Positions 14,608 to 22,679 of a DNA stretch of 32,338 nucleotides are shown here, piece after piece. The translations under genes were made by a program, and so were the position numbers. The stretch is from Leptofilum sp050292445 (GTDB lineage: Bacteria > Chloroflexota > Anaerolineae > Promineifilales > Promineifilaceae). The stretch lies in NCBI GenBank assembly GCA_050292445.1, contig JBNKLQ010000034.1, positions 1-32,338 of the forward strand, in the 5' to 3' direction. Numbering within the stretch: the first letter of the stretch is position 1; each line of letters begins with the position of its first letter. The notes below the pieces were generated by a model, which saw only the letters and a program-made list of their open reading frames with translations, did no database searches and was not told the DNA's origin.

Positions 14608-16494
14608 TTATGGCATCAATACGGCTGCATCTTCCAAAATTGCGACCATCTCGCTGGCTTTTGCGGCTAAATCCAGGCGGTTTTGACGTTCCCACCAGCT
14701 ACTGTACACAGCCATTTCGGCTCGTGATTCTGGAATCACGGCTAACGTCTTTACTGCTTCGTCAAACTGGCCAAGCCAAACGTAACTGTAACCCAATGAT
14801 TTGGCAATACCACGATGAGTAGCTGCCAGGCTCTCTGCCTGTTCCAGGTAAGTTACGGCCGTTTCGTAATCCCGTCCCACCATTGCAATCATCCCTTTTC
14901 GTTGATTGGCGGTACGATTATGCGCATCAATACGCAATGACCGTTCAAACAAAGTAGTAGCCCGGTCGAATCGTGCCAACTCACTGCCTGTATCCCACTG
15001 GTTGGTTGGCCAGCCAACCAACTCTACACGGGCCAACTCCAGCGCGCCCAAATTGGCGTACCATTGGGCCTGTACTTGCTGGCGGAAGCCTACCAGGAGA
15101 CCAATAAGCAATACGGCCGTTGCCCCTATACCCAATACCCAGCGTCGCCGTCTTACCGCTGTCGGCACCGCCGCCGATTCGCGCCGCCGTGTTACCAAAA
15201 CCACTATCGCCGGCGCAAAGAAAAGGAAGGGCGAAGCGTGATCCCCATAGAGTGCATCATCAATCAAGCCATGCAGCACCATCACCGTAAGGCTGATAAA
15301 CGCCGCCCATCGAAACAAAATCATCTCTTCAGGCAATAACTTTTTGCGCTTTTTACGCTTCCGTCGCGTCCCGATGATTTCACCGGTCGCCGGAACGGCC
15401 GCTTTTGGGGGCTTTTTGCGCGTAAACGCAGAACGCTTAAATAGCAACCAAAAACTACCACTTAACATCCCCAACATGGCGACAAGCGCCAATAAGCCCT
15501 GTTCTAGCCAAATATCCAAATAAAAATTGCTATAAGCGGCAAAAAATGTCGGGGTGATGCGAATATACTGAGCATACAGCGCCGGGAAAGTTGCAAGACC
15601 GCTGCCAGTAAGCATAAAATCTTCAATGAGAAACAAGGTTTGCTGGGCCAGCCCCAGGCGAGTGGCGCTATCTTCTTGCCCAAACCCAGCCCCTAAAACA
15701 AAGCGCAACAATACGAAACCCAACAGCAGCAGCACCACCATTGCGCTGCCAAAAATAACATTTTGTGAAAAAGGCAGCTTTTTGCGCAGTCGCCCGCTTG
15801 CTTCCCAAATAAACCAACAGCCCAGCCCCACAGACAGAGCGAGCCAGGCACCAATAGAGCTGGTAAACAGCAAGCCCCCAGCTGTAATGACACCGGATAC
15901 CACAGCCAATTGTACCCAGCGAATTTGCCGCTGACGCCAGGCATAAAGGCCAAAGGCTAGGATGAAAGGCAACATCAGGGCCATCATCCCGCCCAAGGTG
16001 TTGGGATGGAGAACGGGGAGGGGGAAAGACGGCCGTATCGACATCCATATCGTCCCAATTCTGTTAAACAACGGAATGTCTGCTGGCCATTGCTGCCAAT
16101 TGTTGCTTAGCAGGAAATAGATAGCCAATAACGCACCTACCGGACCAGTAGCCCCGGCCAGCAGCCAGGCGTCACGCCGCGAGACGCTAACAATGGCAAG
16201 ATACACAGCCATTGCTCCCAACAATATCCAAAACTTACCGGCAGCGGCATTGCTGTTATAGGCTGTAAATGTACTGAGAACGGCCGTCACCCCAAATATT
16301 CCCAACCACCCATCAAAGCGAGAGCGACGAAATGGGAAATGCCCCGCTGCAATCCGTAAAACCCAAGGAACTAAAATGACTACCAGCAAGGGCCAACCAA
16401 TGCTTCCAGACGAAATATACCAGAGCATCGCAGCCCCCATTGCCAATGCCAGGTTGACAACCGGAAACCAACGATCATTTGCTAATTCAATCAT
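14608..16494 (-). CDS. O-antigen ligase/polymerase-like membrane protein with C-terminal TPRs
   Basis: A 628-residue protein with about twelve hydrophobic segments over residues 1-460, then a soluble C-terminal region (about 480-620) with tetratricopeptide-like helices, for example RSLRIDAHNRTANQRKGMIA and the following VTYLEQAESLAATHRGIAKS. The Wzy/WaaL-type region includes a large extracytoplasmic loop with LARxxLA-like and HPNTLGGMMAL motifs. The HPN motif is common in O-antigen ligases of the PF04932 type. The protein should polymerise the lipid-linked glycan or transfer it to its final acceptor at the outer face of the membrane. The fused TPR part could recruit partners. ATG start; no strong ribosome binding site. 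A stem-loop follows the upstream radical SAM gene, so it may have its own promoter. Confidence 0.85.
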   Translation of the reverse strand: MIELANDRWFPVVNLALAMGAAMLWYISSGSIGWPLLVVILVPWVLRIAAGHFPFRRSRFDGWLGIFGVTAVLSTFTAYNSNAAAGKFWILLGAMAVYLAIVSVSRRDAWLLAGATGPVGALLAIYFLLSNNWQQWPADIPLFNRIGTIWMSIRPSFPLPVLHPNTLGGMMALMLPFILAFGLYAWRQRQIRWVQLAVVSGVITAGGLLFTSSIGAWLALSVGLGCWFIWEASGRLRKKLPFSQNVIFGSAMVVLLLLGFVLLRFVLGAGFGQEDSATRLGLAQQTLFLIEDFMLTGSGLATFPALYAQYIRITPTFFAAYSNFYLDIWLEQGLLALVAMLGMLSGSFWLLFKRSAFTRKKPPKAAVPATGEIIGTRRKRKKRKKLLPEEMILFRWAAFISLTVMVLHGLIDDALYGDHASPFLFFAPAIVVLVTRRRESAAVPTAVRRRRWVLGIGATAVLLIGLLVGFRQQVQAQWYANLGALELARVELVGWPTNQWDTGSELARFDRATTLFERSLRIDAHNRTANQRKGMIAMVGRDYETAVTYLEQAESLAATHRGIAKSLGYSYVWLGQFDEAVKTLAVIPESRAEMAVYSSWWERQNRLDLAAKASEMVAILEDAAVLMP

Positions 16495-16613
16495 TGTACT
16501 TCAACTTTTTATTTTCACTTTTTTTGTGCCGAGAGGTGGGATGCACTTTATGTTGAACGGCTATAGCATACAAGCATATAGAATATTGAGGAATACTGCA
16601 CATTAGAGAATGA

Positions 16614-16654
16614 TCTGGCAGTCTGCACCTGGGCTAAAAGTACAGACTGCCAGA
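16614..16654. terminator. Perfect 12-bp hairpin after the radical SAM gene
   Basis: TCTGGCAGTCTG (16614-16625) and CAGACTGCCAGA (16643-16654) are exact complements around a 17-nt loop. The structure starts 7 bp past the radical SAM stop (minus strand), the usual place for a terminator. The stem is GC-rich but no T-run follows, so it may only stabilise the 3' end. Confidence 0.55.
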
Positions 16655-16661
16655 ATGCGGG

Positions 16662-18350
16662 TTAGTCGCGGTTCGCTTGCCAGCTCAAGGTTTGCAACCC
16701 CACGCTCAAAGCAGATTTGACCGTGGAGATGTCAGAAGCCACCATCTTGAGATAGGTGATGATCGGTCCGGGACGGAAAGCCCATTCACGGAAGGCACGG
16801 CGCTGCCAATACAGCAGGCGCTCGGCAGACAATCCTTCATAGTCCAGCACGGTGCCTTTGTCCATATCGACTTGTTCCCAGCGTGTTCCAGGGCGGAACC
16901 AGCCATTTTTCACCACTTCAAAGAAGAAGGGTGTACCAGGATAAGGTGCTGCTACATGGAACAGGGCAATATCCAGTGGCAATCCTTTGGAGAAATCAAT
17001 CGTTTCGCGGATTGTTGCTTCTGTTTCACCGGGTAAACCAATGATGAAGTACCCCCAATTCTTGATACCTGCATTACGTGCCCATTGCAGGGAACGAGCC
17101 GCTTTGTCTGGGTAGGCACCTTTACGTGCGTGGCGCAAAATTTGCTCACTGCCACTCTCAATGCCCCAGGAGATGAGCCAGTTCCCGGCTTTGCCCATCA
17201 TGGTGAGCATCTCTTCATCGACGTAATCGACCCGGCTGTTGCAGGTCCATTTCAGATTGATTTTCTCATCAATCATCCGTTGGCACAGCTCCATCACCTG
17301 GTCGCGGTTAACGGTAAACAGATCAGCATACATATGAATGTTGTTGAGGCCCATTTTCTTGAGCTTCCACAACTCTTCCATGATGCTATCAGCGGAACGC
17401 AGCCGTACCGAGAATTGGTAGCTGACGTGCTTAATGCAGTACGTGCAGCCAGCGGGGCAGCCACGGCTCGTCACAATGAACGTGAATGGCCCTTTAATTA
17501 GTGGCATCCGATAATCTTTCCACGGCAGCAGTTCGTGCATGGGCAGCGGCATATCATCCAGGTTGGGGATAAACGGCCGTGTCAGGTTCACCATAATTTC
17601 TTCGCCGTCACGCCAAACCACTCCCTTCATTTTCCGCAAATTCACGGTGCCATCCTCATTATAAGCTGGCTCGTACATGGGATCGTGCGTATCGAAAATT
17701 TTCTGGATGTTTTCAGGACGTTGATCTACTTTGCCTTCCAGCACATCTAGCAAATCCCGAATAGTAAGGTCCGGCTCACCCAGCAAAATGTAGTCCAGGG
17801 CGGGATACGGCCGCATCGTTTCACGCGGAATGGGCGTTACGTGCGTGCCAAAAGCAATCGTTTGGGCCCCGCGCGCTTTGGCTAAAAAGCAACCATACAT
17901 ATCATTTTCCAGCGTGGGTGCCGTGACCTGCGTCAAATAATACTTTGGTTTCAGTTCATCCAGCTTTTTGGCAAAAGTCGGCCAGCTCATCCGCTCTGCA
18001 TTGGCGTCGATGACGGCAACAGAATGCTGTGGGTACAGCATGGCAGCCATTTGCGCCAGAGATACCTGGGGCCATACCATGTTTTCGCGAGTGCGACGCC
18101 CTACGCGATGCTGCGTCCGAATCCATAAACCGCCATCGGGGGTTGGCGGATTGACCAGGACAATATCAACTGCCTTGGGATCGCGTTCTTCTTCTAGCAA
18201 GCCTTGATGAACAATCTCATCAGCGTTAGGAAAATTGGCCATGCGCAGTTTGGGTACACGCCGGGTTCCTAGATTCTCTCGCAGGGGATCATTCTTGCGG
18301 CTTTTTTTATCATTCTTTACATCCACGTCTTCGAGCTTAACTTGACTCAT
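16662..18350 (-). CDS. B12-binding-domain radical SAM protein
   Basis: A 562-residue enzyme. The N-terminal part contains DIVLVNPPTPDGGLW, then a Rossmann-like cobalamin-binding domain (about residues 60-200) including QVSLAQMAAML and a DANAERMSW segment. The radical SAM cluster motif is CPAGCTYC (CxxxCxxC, about residues 300-310), followed by the barrel (GLNNIHMYADLF, WTCNSRVD, SWGIESGSEQIL). This architecture is widespread in methyltransferases and other radical enzymes of lipid, hopanoid and glycan pathways. The substrate is unknown. In this setting a methylation or rearrangement of a sugar or polyprenyl carrier is a reasonable inference. CAGGAGA lies before the ATG. It is followed by a hairpin and then the ligase-like gene. 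Confidence 0.92.
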   Translation of the reverse strand: MSQVKLEDVDVKNDKKSRKNDPLRENLGTRRVPKLRMANFPNADEIVHQGLLEEERDPKAVDIVLVNPPTPDGGLWIRTQHRVGRRTRENMVWPQVSLAQMAAMLYPQHSVAVIDANAERMSWPTFAKKLDELKPKYYLTQVTAPTLENDMYGCFLAKARGAQTIAFGTHVTPIPRETMRPYPALDYILLGEPDLTIRDLLDVLEGKVDQRPENIQKIFDTHDPMYEPAYNEDGTVNLRKMKGVVWRDGEEIMVNLTRPFIPNLDDMPLPMHELLPWKDYRMPLIKGPFTFIVTSRGCPAGCTYCIKHVSYQFSVRLRSADSIMEELWKLKKMGLNNIHMYADLFTVNRDQVMELCQRMIDEKINLKWTCNSRVDYVDEEMLTMMGKAGNWLISWGIESGSEQILRHARKGAYPDKAARSLQWARNAGIKNWGYFIIGLPGETEATIRETIDFSKGLPLDIALFHVAAPYPGTPFFFEVVKNGWFRPGTRWEQVDMDKGTVLDYEGLSAERLLYWQRRAFREWAFRPGPIITYLKMVASDISTVKSALSVGLQTLSWQANRD

Positions 18351-18508
18351 ACTATTTCTCCTGATACGCCCGTTTTCTTTTCTGATTTTAAGGCGGAACT
18401 GTCTATTTGTTGAGTGTGATTTGCAAATAATTTAGCGAGTTGGTAATTAAGTAATTAAACCAACCAATTACCCAGTTACTCAATTACAAGTAGTAACTGT
18501 GTTATGTG
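18351..18508. other. 158-bp spacer with AT-rich repeated words
   Basis: No gene is seen. It contains repeated (G)TAATT(A/G) words, with GGTAATT (18442-18448) able to pair with AATTACC (18466-18472). TGTGATTTGC at 18415-18424 is the same 10-mer that forms an arm of the twin-hairpin element at 11058-11067. It sits between the GT2 gene stop and the radical SAM start and probably carries the radical SAM promoter. Confidence 0.5.
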
Positions 18509-19711
18509 TTATCCATATCCGGCCAAATCGCGCTTTGCTAAAATCTCACGTTGGCTTAGCTCTTCCAATACGCGCAACAAAACCCAATAAATAATCAGCT
18601 GCAAGCCAACCAGTGTAGACATAGCGCTACCCAAAAGATAGAGCCAAACGCGCTGAATGGGCCAATTCTGGCCGATTGCCAAGGTAAGGCTACCGGCACC
18701 TAAGGCCAAACCCAACAGCCCAGCCAAAATGCCCAGCCAGCCAAAATGGTGATTAATCGGGGTTTTAAAAATTGGCTTGCTAAATAATCCCTGACGAATT
18801 GGCTGTTTATGGAAAATAGAAACCATGTAGTTGAAAGTGACACCTAAGGCAAAAATGCTGATACCACCAACGGAAGCGATGAGTGCCGTAAATACGGCCG
18901 TTACCCCCCAGGCCCCTAAACTTGTCGTGTCACCAATACGGGCAAATACCAAACCCAGCAAAACCAAAACAGCAATCCCAACACCGGCCAGACCAATAAG
19001 CCCCAAAATACGGACGGGATTATAGGTCATAGCCGTCCACACCATAGATTCCAGGAATAAACGGCCGTCGTGGACCACGCTCAACTTAGAGCGACCCAGC
19101 CGCTCGCTATACGGAATCGGAACTTCCGTCATCTTGATTTGTTCATGCAGTGCTCGTGTGCTCATCACCGGGGTTAAATTTAGACCATCCGGCAGGGGGT
19201 AAATCTTTTGCAGCACCTCGCGCTGGAATACACGCATCCCGCTGGCACTGTCTGTAATGCGCTGCCGTCCCAAAATGCTGAGCAGATTCGCAAAGAAAAA
19301 GTTACCTACGCGGCGCGTCAGAGGCATCTCGCTGTCGGCACCAGCCATGCGCGAGCCAACCACAATTTCTGAGCCGTTCATCGCTTCTACGCACAGTTTG
19401 GGGAAAAATTCTGGGGGATAGGTGCCATCGGCGTCCAAAAAGCCAATGAGTTCCCCTTTTGCCTGGCTAAAACCAGTCTTGAGCGCGCCGCCGTATCCCT
19501 TGTTTTGGGGATGCTGGATCAAGGTCACGCCCTCAATACTGCTAGCAATATCTACAGTTTTATCTTTGGAACCATCATCAACAACAAGCAGTTCCAGGCC
19601 ATCTACGCCAACTTCGCGCAGAGAATCACGAACAGCCAATACACGATGGGCAATTTCGGCAATCCCATCTTCTTCATTATAGGCCGGTATAACAACGGAA
19701 AGTGTGGTCAT
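18509..19711 (-). CDS. GT2 glycosyltransferase, dolichol/polyprenyl-phosphate-mannose-synthase-like, membrane-bound
   Basis: A 400-residue protein: a GT-A catalytic domain (residues 1-230) with LSVVIPAYNEEDG, the first Asp pair LLVVDDGSKDKT, the metal-binding DADGTYPPE and a conserved Arg-containing acceptor region (GSRMAGADSEMPLTRR), followed by four hydrophobic segments (about 235-390). DPM1-like enzymes transfer one sugar from a nucleotide donor to polyprenyl phosphate on the cytoplasmic face; the C-terminal helices tether it to the membrane. It could supply lipid-linked sugars for extracytoplasmic decoration, or start the repeat unit. The ATG at 19711 has no good ribosome binding site. 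A 108-bp twin-hairpin element lies just upstream. Confidence 0.93.
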   Translation of the reverse strand: MTTLSVVIPAYNEEDGIAEIAHRVLAVRDSLREVGVDGLELLVVDDGSKDKTVDIASSIEGVTLIQHPQNKGYGGALKTGFSQAKGELIGFLDADGTYPPEFFPKLCVEAMNGSEIVVGSRMAGADSEMPLTRRVGNFFFANLLSILGRQRITDSASGMRVFQREVLQKIYPLPDGLNLTPVMSTRALHEQIKMTEVPIPYSERLGRSKLSVVHDGRLFLESMVWTAMTYNPVRILGLIGLAGVGIAVLVLLGLVFARIGDTTSLGAWGVTAVFTALIASVGGISIFALGVTFNYMVSIFHKQPIRQGLFSKPIFKTPINHHFGWLGILAGLLGLALGAGSLTLAIGQNWPIQRVWLYLLGSAMSTLVGLQLIIYWVLLRVLEELSQREILAKRDLAGYG

Positions 19712-19734
19712 AATTTAGTTGCACCAATTCATTT

Positions 19735-19842
19735 GTAAAAGCCAAAAAGAAATTTGAAATAAACAAGTACAGATTTGGCTTTTACTTAAGCAAACCACAG
19801 AGAAATCCCGTTTCGTTTTTCAGAACACTTTCTGTGGTTTGC
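19735..19842. repeat. 108-bp twin-hairpin intergenic element, copy 2
   Basis: Hairpin one pairs GTAAAAGCCAAA (19735-19746) with TTTGGCTTTTAC (19774-19785). Hairpin two pairs GCAAACCACAGA (19790-19801) with TCTGTGGTTTGC (19831-19842). Length and arm order equal those of the element at 10960-11067. In hairpin two, T:A of copy 1 is C:G here, a paired change that keeps the stem. It lies 23 bp upstream of the GT2 start on the minus strand. Confidence 0.75.
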
Positions 19843-19846
19843 AATT

Positions 19847-19878
19847 TTGCGTATGCGTTAAAAAGTTTGTATACGCAA
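19847..19878. repeat. Third hairpin next to the twin element
   Basis: TTGCGTAT (19847-19854) pairs exactly with ATACGCAA (19871-19878) around a 16-nt loop. It lies between the acetyltransferase stop and the twin-hairpin element, giving three stem-loops in a row in the 216-bp spacer. It may serve as the 3' end structure of the acetyltransferase message. Confidence 0.5.
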
Positions 19879-19927
19879 CACTATAAGATCGTTTTCTTAA
19901 GCTTTGTCTGTAGGCTTTTTGCCAAGT

Positions 19928-20662
19928 CTAAAAATAAATTGTTTTTTCCTGGGCGGATGTTTGCCCGTCAATGGTTTTAATCACTCTGGCAGGAACGCCA
20001 GCAGCCACGGAGTGAGGCGGTACATCTTTGGTAACAACAGCTCCAGCCGCCACCACAGAACCTTTGCCCACGCGAACACCATCGGTGATGACAGCACCAG
20101 CCCCCAACCAACAATCATCTTCAATGACAATGCCTTCAGCGGTAATACCCTGGTCGGTGAACGGCCGTTTCGGGTCATCAAAAATATGGTTCACCGCAAT
20201 GATCTGGGTAAACGGCGAGGTAAACACCCGATCCCCAATCGTCACACCGCCTTGACCACGAATGATACTGTACTCACCAATCAAACTATCGCGGCCAATT
20301 TTGATGCCCGAGTTGGGTAAATTGCGAAAATTGTAAACATGCAAAACTGCCCCATGCATCACAATCGAATCTTCTCCAATTTCAATGCCGTTGGGGCAAG
20401 CGTGTAAATAAGCACCCTGATCCAGGTAAGCACCATTTTTTAGGGTGATATTGCTGGCAAAACGAAGTCGAACATTGTTTTCAATCGCCGCCATGCCATC
20501 CATGTTGAGAATAAGACGGTAAACAAAACCACGTAGACCAATACCAACAATAGTTGGTACCCAACCCACCAGAAAAAACAGCAGCTGTTCTAAAATATAA
20601 CGTCCCAGCCCTGTCGCCTGGCGACTCAAATACAGTTGAAGACTTCCAAGAATTTTTGACAC
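19928..20662 (-). CDS. Left-handed beta-helix (hexapeptide) O-acetyltransferase
   Basis: A 244-residue protein. After an amphipathic/hydrophobic N-terminal segment (ATGLGRYILEQLLFFLVGWV), hexapeptide turns run from about residue 65 to 225, for example IENNVRLRFASNITLKNGAY, IGEDSIVMHGA, IEDDCWLGAGAVITDGVRVG and GSVVAAGAVVTKDVPPHSVAAG. This is the xenobiotic/galactoside acetyltransferase (LacA/WbbJ-like) fold. It should transfer acetyl from acetyl-CoA to a sugar hydroxyl in the cytoplasm; the hydrophobic N-terminus may bind it to the membrane. It is the first gene of the minus-strand cluster. The start codon is GTG (20662) without an obvious ribosome binding site, so the exact start is uncertain; an internal start is possible. 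Confidence 0.9.
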   Translation of the reverse strand: MSKILGSLQLYLSRQATGLGRYILEQLLFFLVGWVPTIVGIGLRGFVYRLILNMDGMAAIENNVRLRFASNITLKNGAYLDQGAYLHACPNGIEIGEDSIVMHGAVLHVYNFRNLPNSGIKIGRDSLIGEYSIIRGQGGVTIGDRVFTSPFTQIIAVNHIFDDPKRPFTDQGITAEGIVIEDDCWLGAGAVITDGVRVGKGSVVAAGAVVTKDVPPHSVAAGVPARVIKTIDGQTSAQEKTIYF

Positions 20663-20843
20663 AGTAATATTTTGTAACCGTTCGTTGCGTGATAGCGTGA
20701 TAGATAGAAAAGTTAGGGGTCAGTGGTTCAGCAAATCACAAATGATTCCCAAATGTGCAAGCATACCTTGTTCTAATTTGCACAATGTCTTGCTCAATAC
20801 ATTAGTGGAACAACGATAACTTTGCTGAATCGTGCAGGTGTTG

Positions 20844-20897
20844 GCTCACAATATAACATAATTGTTAACCTGTTAACGATGCAAATTATGTGTGAGC
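20844..20897. promoter_or_regulatory. Large two-part inverted repeat, possible operator
   Basis: GCTCACA (20844-20850) with TGTGAGC (20891-20897) and CATAATT (20858-20864) with AATTATG (20884-20890) form one interrupted dyad. Its centre carries two GTTAAC palindromes (20864-20869 and 20872-20877). It lies between the divergent units, so a binding site for the ArsR-like regulator is plausible but unproven. Confidence 0.4.
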
Positions 20898-20986
20898 GAT
20901 CTTACAAGGGAGCTTACAGGGGAAACGCACCAAACCACCTGTATGCACCCCTTACCGACAGGGTATGCTTTCTTGAAAATTGGCGC

Positions 20987-21015
20987 TTGACACTTGTTTC
21001 CATCTATATTAAAAT
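20987..21015 (+). promoter_or_regulatory. Sigma-70-type promoter for the regulator operon
   Basis: TTGACA at 20987-20992 is a perfect -35 box. TAAAAT at 21010-21015 gives a 17-bp spacer and a good -10 box. The regulator ATG follows 51 bp later, so the leader is about 45 nt. Confidence 0.7.
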
Positions 21016-21066
21016 CTCTTCAATCATTTAAAAATATTCAAATGTTTATCTAAAGTAAAAAAGCTT

Positions 21067-21690
21067 ATGTCCTCACCTGATGAATTAGCCATTGAATTTG
21101 TTGTTGACAATCTAGAGACTTTAAAGGCCATTGCCCACAGTACCCGACTAGATATCTTGCAATCACTTAAGCGACCTAAAACAGTTAAGGAAATTGCCCA
21201 AAGACTTGAGCTGCCTGCAACCAAGCTTTATTACCACGTGAATCTGATGGAAAAGCACGGCCTGATTAAAGTAGTAGAAACAAATATTGTTTCAGGAATT
21301 ATCGAAAAAAAATATCAGGTAACTGCCAGAAATTACCGCTTGCAAGATGGTCTACTTACTGAAAGCAACACCTTCAGTGAAGAAATGGATATGATGTTAA
21401 GTGCCGTCTTTAGCACAACGCGATCAGAGATCAAACGCAGCCTTGAAGCGAAGCAAATGAAGCTTGCGAATGATGACAAACGAGGGCTTCTATGGCATTC
21501 CGGGGTGCAACTAACACCGGCACAATTTGCAAAGTTCCACGAGCAACTCGAAATAATCCTAAGGGAAATGGAGGGACAGAGTAAACAAAATGATACAGAA
21601 AATCCAGCGAGCAACGCCAATCATTTTGGCATCACGGTTGCCTTCTATCCAATTTATCGGCCCAACGAAGATGAGGATGAATCGGCATGA
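21067..21690 (+). CDS. ArsR-like winged-helix transcriptional regulator
   Basis: A 207-residue protein with an N-terminal winged helix: LETLKAIAHSTRLDILQSLK, then TVKEIAQRLELPATKLYYHV as the helix-turn-helix (about residues 40-60) and HGLIKVVE as the start of the wing. The C-terminal 110 residues are helical, charged and without recognised domain; no metal-binding cysteines are present, so it is not a classical metal sensor. Such long HTH_20/ArsR proteins often control neighbouring genes. It is the first gene of a three-gene plus-strand operon and overlaps the next by 4 bp (ATGA). It probably controls its own operon and perhaps the divergent glycan cluster through the dyads upstream. Confidence 0.9.
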   Translation: MSSPDELAIEFVVDNLETLKAIAHSTRLDILQSLKRPKTVKEIAQRLELPATKLYYHVNLMEKHGLIKVVETNIVSGIIEKKYQVTARNYRLQDGLLTESNTFSEEMDMMLSAVFSTTRSEIKRSLEAKQMKLANDDKRGLLWHSGVQLTPAQFAKFHEQLEIILREMEGQSKQNDTENPASNANHFGITVAFYPIYRPNEDEDESA

Positions 21691-22679
21691 AATATAATTT
21701 TCCCAACCACCTACAAAATTACACATGGCGGCCACTGCAAGAAAATGATGGCGCACGTATTGAAGCAATGGTCAATGCTGCCGCCAAAATCGATCAGGCC
21801 GAAGCTGGCATTTCCCAGGAACGGGTGCAACAAATATTTGCTATGTTGGGTGAGGAAGTGGCAACTGATACGCTTACGGCCGTTTCCCCCCAAGGTACAA
21901 TCGCCGCCCTGGCACTCATCTTAACCCCTCCCCAAGAAGACGAGCATCTCGCCATGATCAGCGGCATTGTCCACCCTGACCACCGGGGGAAGGGCATTGG
22001 GAATACCATTCTAAGCTGGATGGAAAACCGCGCTCGCCAAAAATTTAGCCAGCTCAACGACAACAAGCCTCGTCTTTTGCGCACGAGCTGCCAGGATTTC
22101 ATGGTCGAGCGTATTGCCTTGTTTGAACAACACCAGTTTGAAGCTGCCCGCTACAGCTACAAAATGCGCCGCGACCTGGCCCAACCTTTGCCCAAAAAAC
22201 CACTCCCGAAAGGATTACAGCTCATCAATTGGACAGAAGAAAGAGATTCCGATCTGATGCATACATTTAATGAAGCCTTTAACGAGCATTGGGGCTTGCC
22301 CACGATGACAGAGGACCTTTGGCAGCAATTCTTTGTCGGTGTACCCCAATTTCGCAGCGACCTCACCTATTTGGCAATGGATGGCGACACGATTGTTGGC
22401 TTTTGCCTGAATTGGGTAGATGAACCCCAAAACAAGCAAACAGGCATCGGCGAAGGCTGGATTGAAGCTGTGGGCACGCTGCCTGCCTGGCGAGGTCAAG
22501 GATTGGCCTCAGCACTCCTGGTTCATTCCATGCATGCGTTTATTGCAGAAGGGCTCCAGCGTGCGGGTTTGGATGTTGATACGCAAAATCCAACAGGTGC
22601 CTTGCGGCTCTATGAAAAGTTGGGCTTTGATGCGGTTAAAAGAACCGTAATCTTTACCAAAAATCTTGGCAAAACATGA
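21687..22679 (+). CDS. Tandem-domain GNAT acetyltransferase
   Basis: A 330-residue protein with two GNAT folds, as in MshD-type enzymes. The first acetyl-CoA loop is IVHPDHRGKGIGNTIL (about residues 92-107) and the second is EAVGTLPAWRGQGLASALL (about 258-276), both with the R/Q-x-x-G-x-G/A pyrophosphate-binding pattern. The C-terminal half ends with the usual NPTGALRLYEKLGF. Many such proteins acetylate small amines or antibiotics; the substrate is not evident. It overlaps both neighbours by 4 bp, so the three are tightly coupled. Position between a regulator and a nucleotidyltransferase-fold protein suggests small-molecule modification, possibly drug tolerance, which is an inference. Confidence 0.92.
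   Translation: MKYNFPNHLQNYTWRPLQENDGARIEAMVNAAAKIDQAEAGISQERVQQIFAMLGEEVATDTLTAVSPQGTIAALALILTPPQEDEHLAMISGIVHPDHRGKGIGNTILSWMENRARQKFSQLNDNKPRLLRTSCQDFMVERIALFEQHQFEAARYSYKMRRDLAQPLPKKPLPKGLQLINWTEERDSDLMHTFNEAFNEHWGLPTMTEDLWQQFFVGVPQFRSDLTYLAMDGDTIVGFCLNWVDEPQNKQTGIGEGWIEAVGTLPAWRGQGLASALLVHSMHAFIAEGLQRAGLDVDTQNPTGALRLYEKLGFDAVKRTVIFTKNLGKT

Larger units (their letters stand above)
20663..21066. promoter_or_regulatory. 404-bp divergent intergenic region with nested inverted repeats
   Basis: It separates the minus-strand glycan cluster from the plus-strand regulator operon. Next to the glycan cluster, TTCAGCAAA (20727-20735) pairs with TTTGCTGAA (20821-20829) and encloses TGTGCAA (20754-20760) pairing with TTGCACA (20778-20784). 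A short tandem GCGTGATA pair lies near 20686-20701. GCAAATCACA at 20731-20740 again matches an arm of the twin-hairpin elements. The plus-strand promoter is at 20987-21015. No convincing gene is present; a 69-codon reading at 20822 spans the repeats. Confidence 0.6.

Noticed and set aside
845..20662. Mobile element or genomic island borders around the glycan cluster
   Set aside because: No transposase, integrase, tRNA or terminal repeats were found; the hairpin elements are too short and lack an encoded enzyme here.
20822..21031. 69-codon plus-strand frame in the divergent spacer
   Set aside because: It spans inverted repeats and the promoter, has no ribosome binding site and no recognisable protein pattern.
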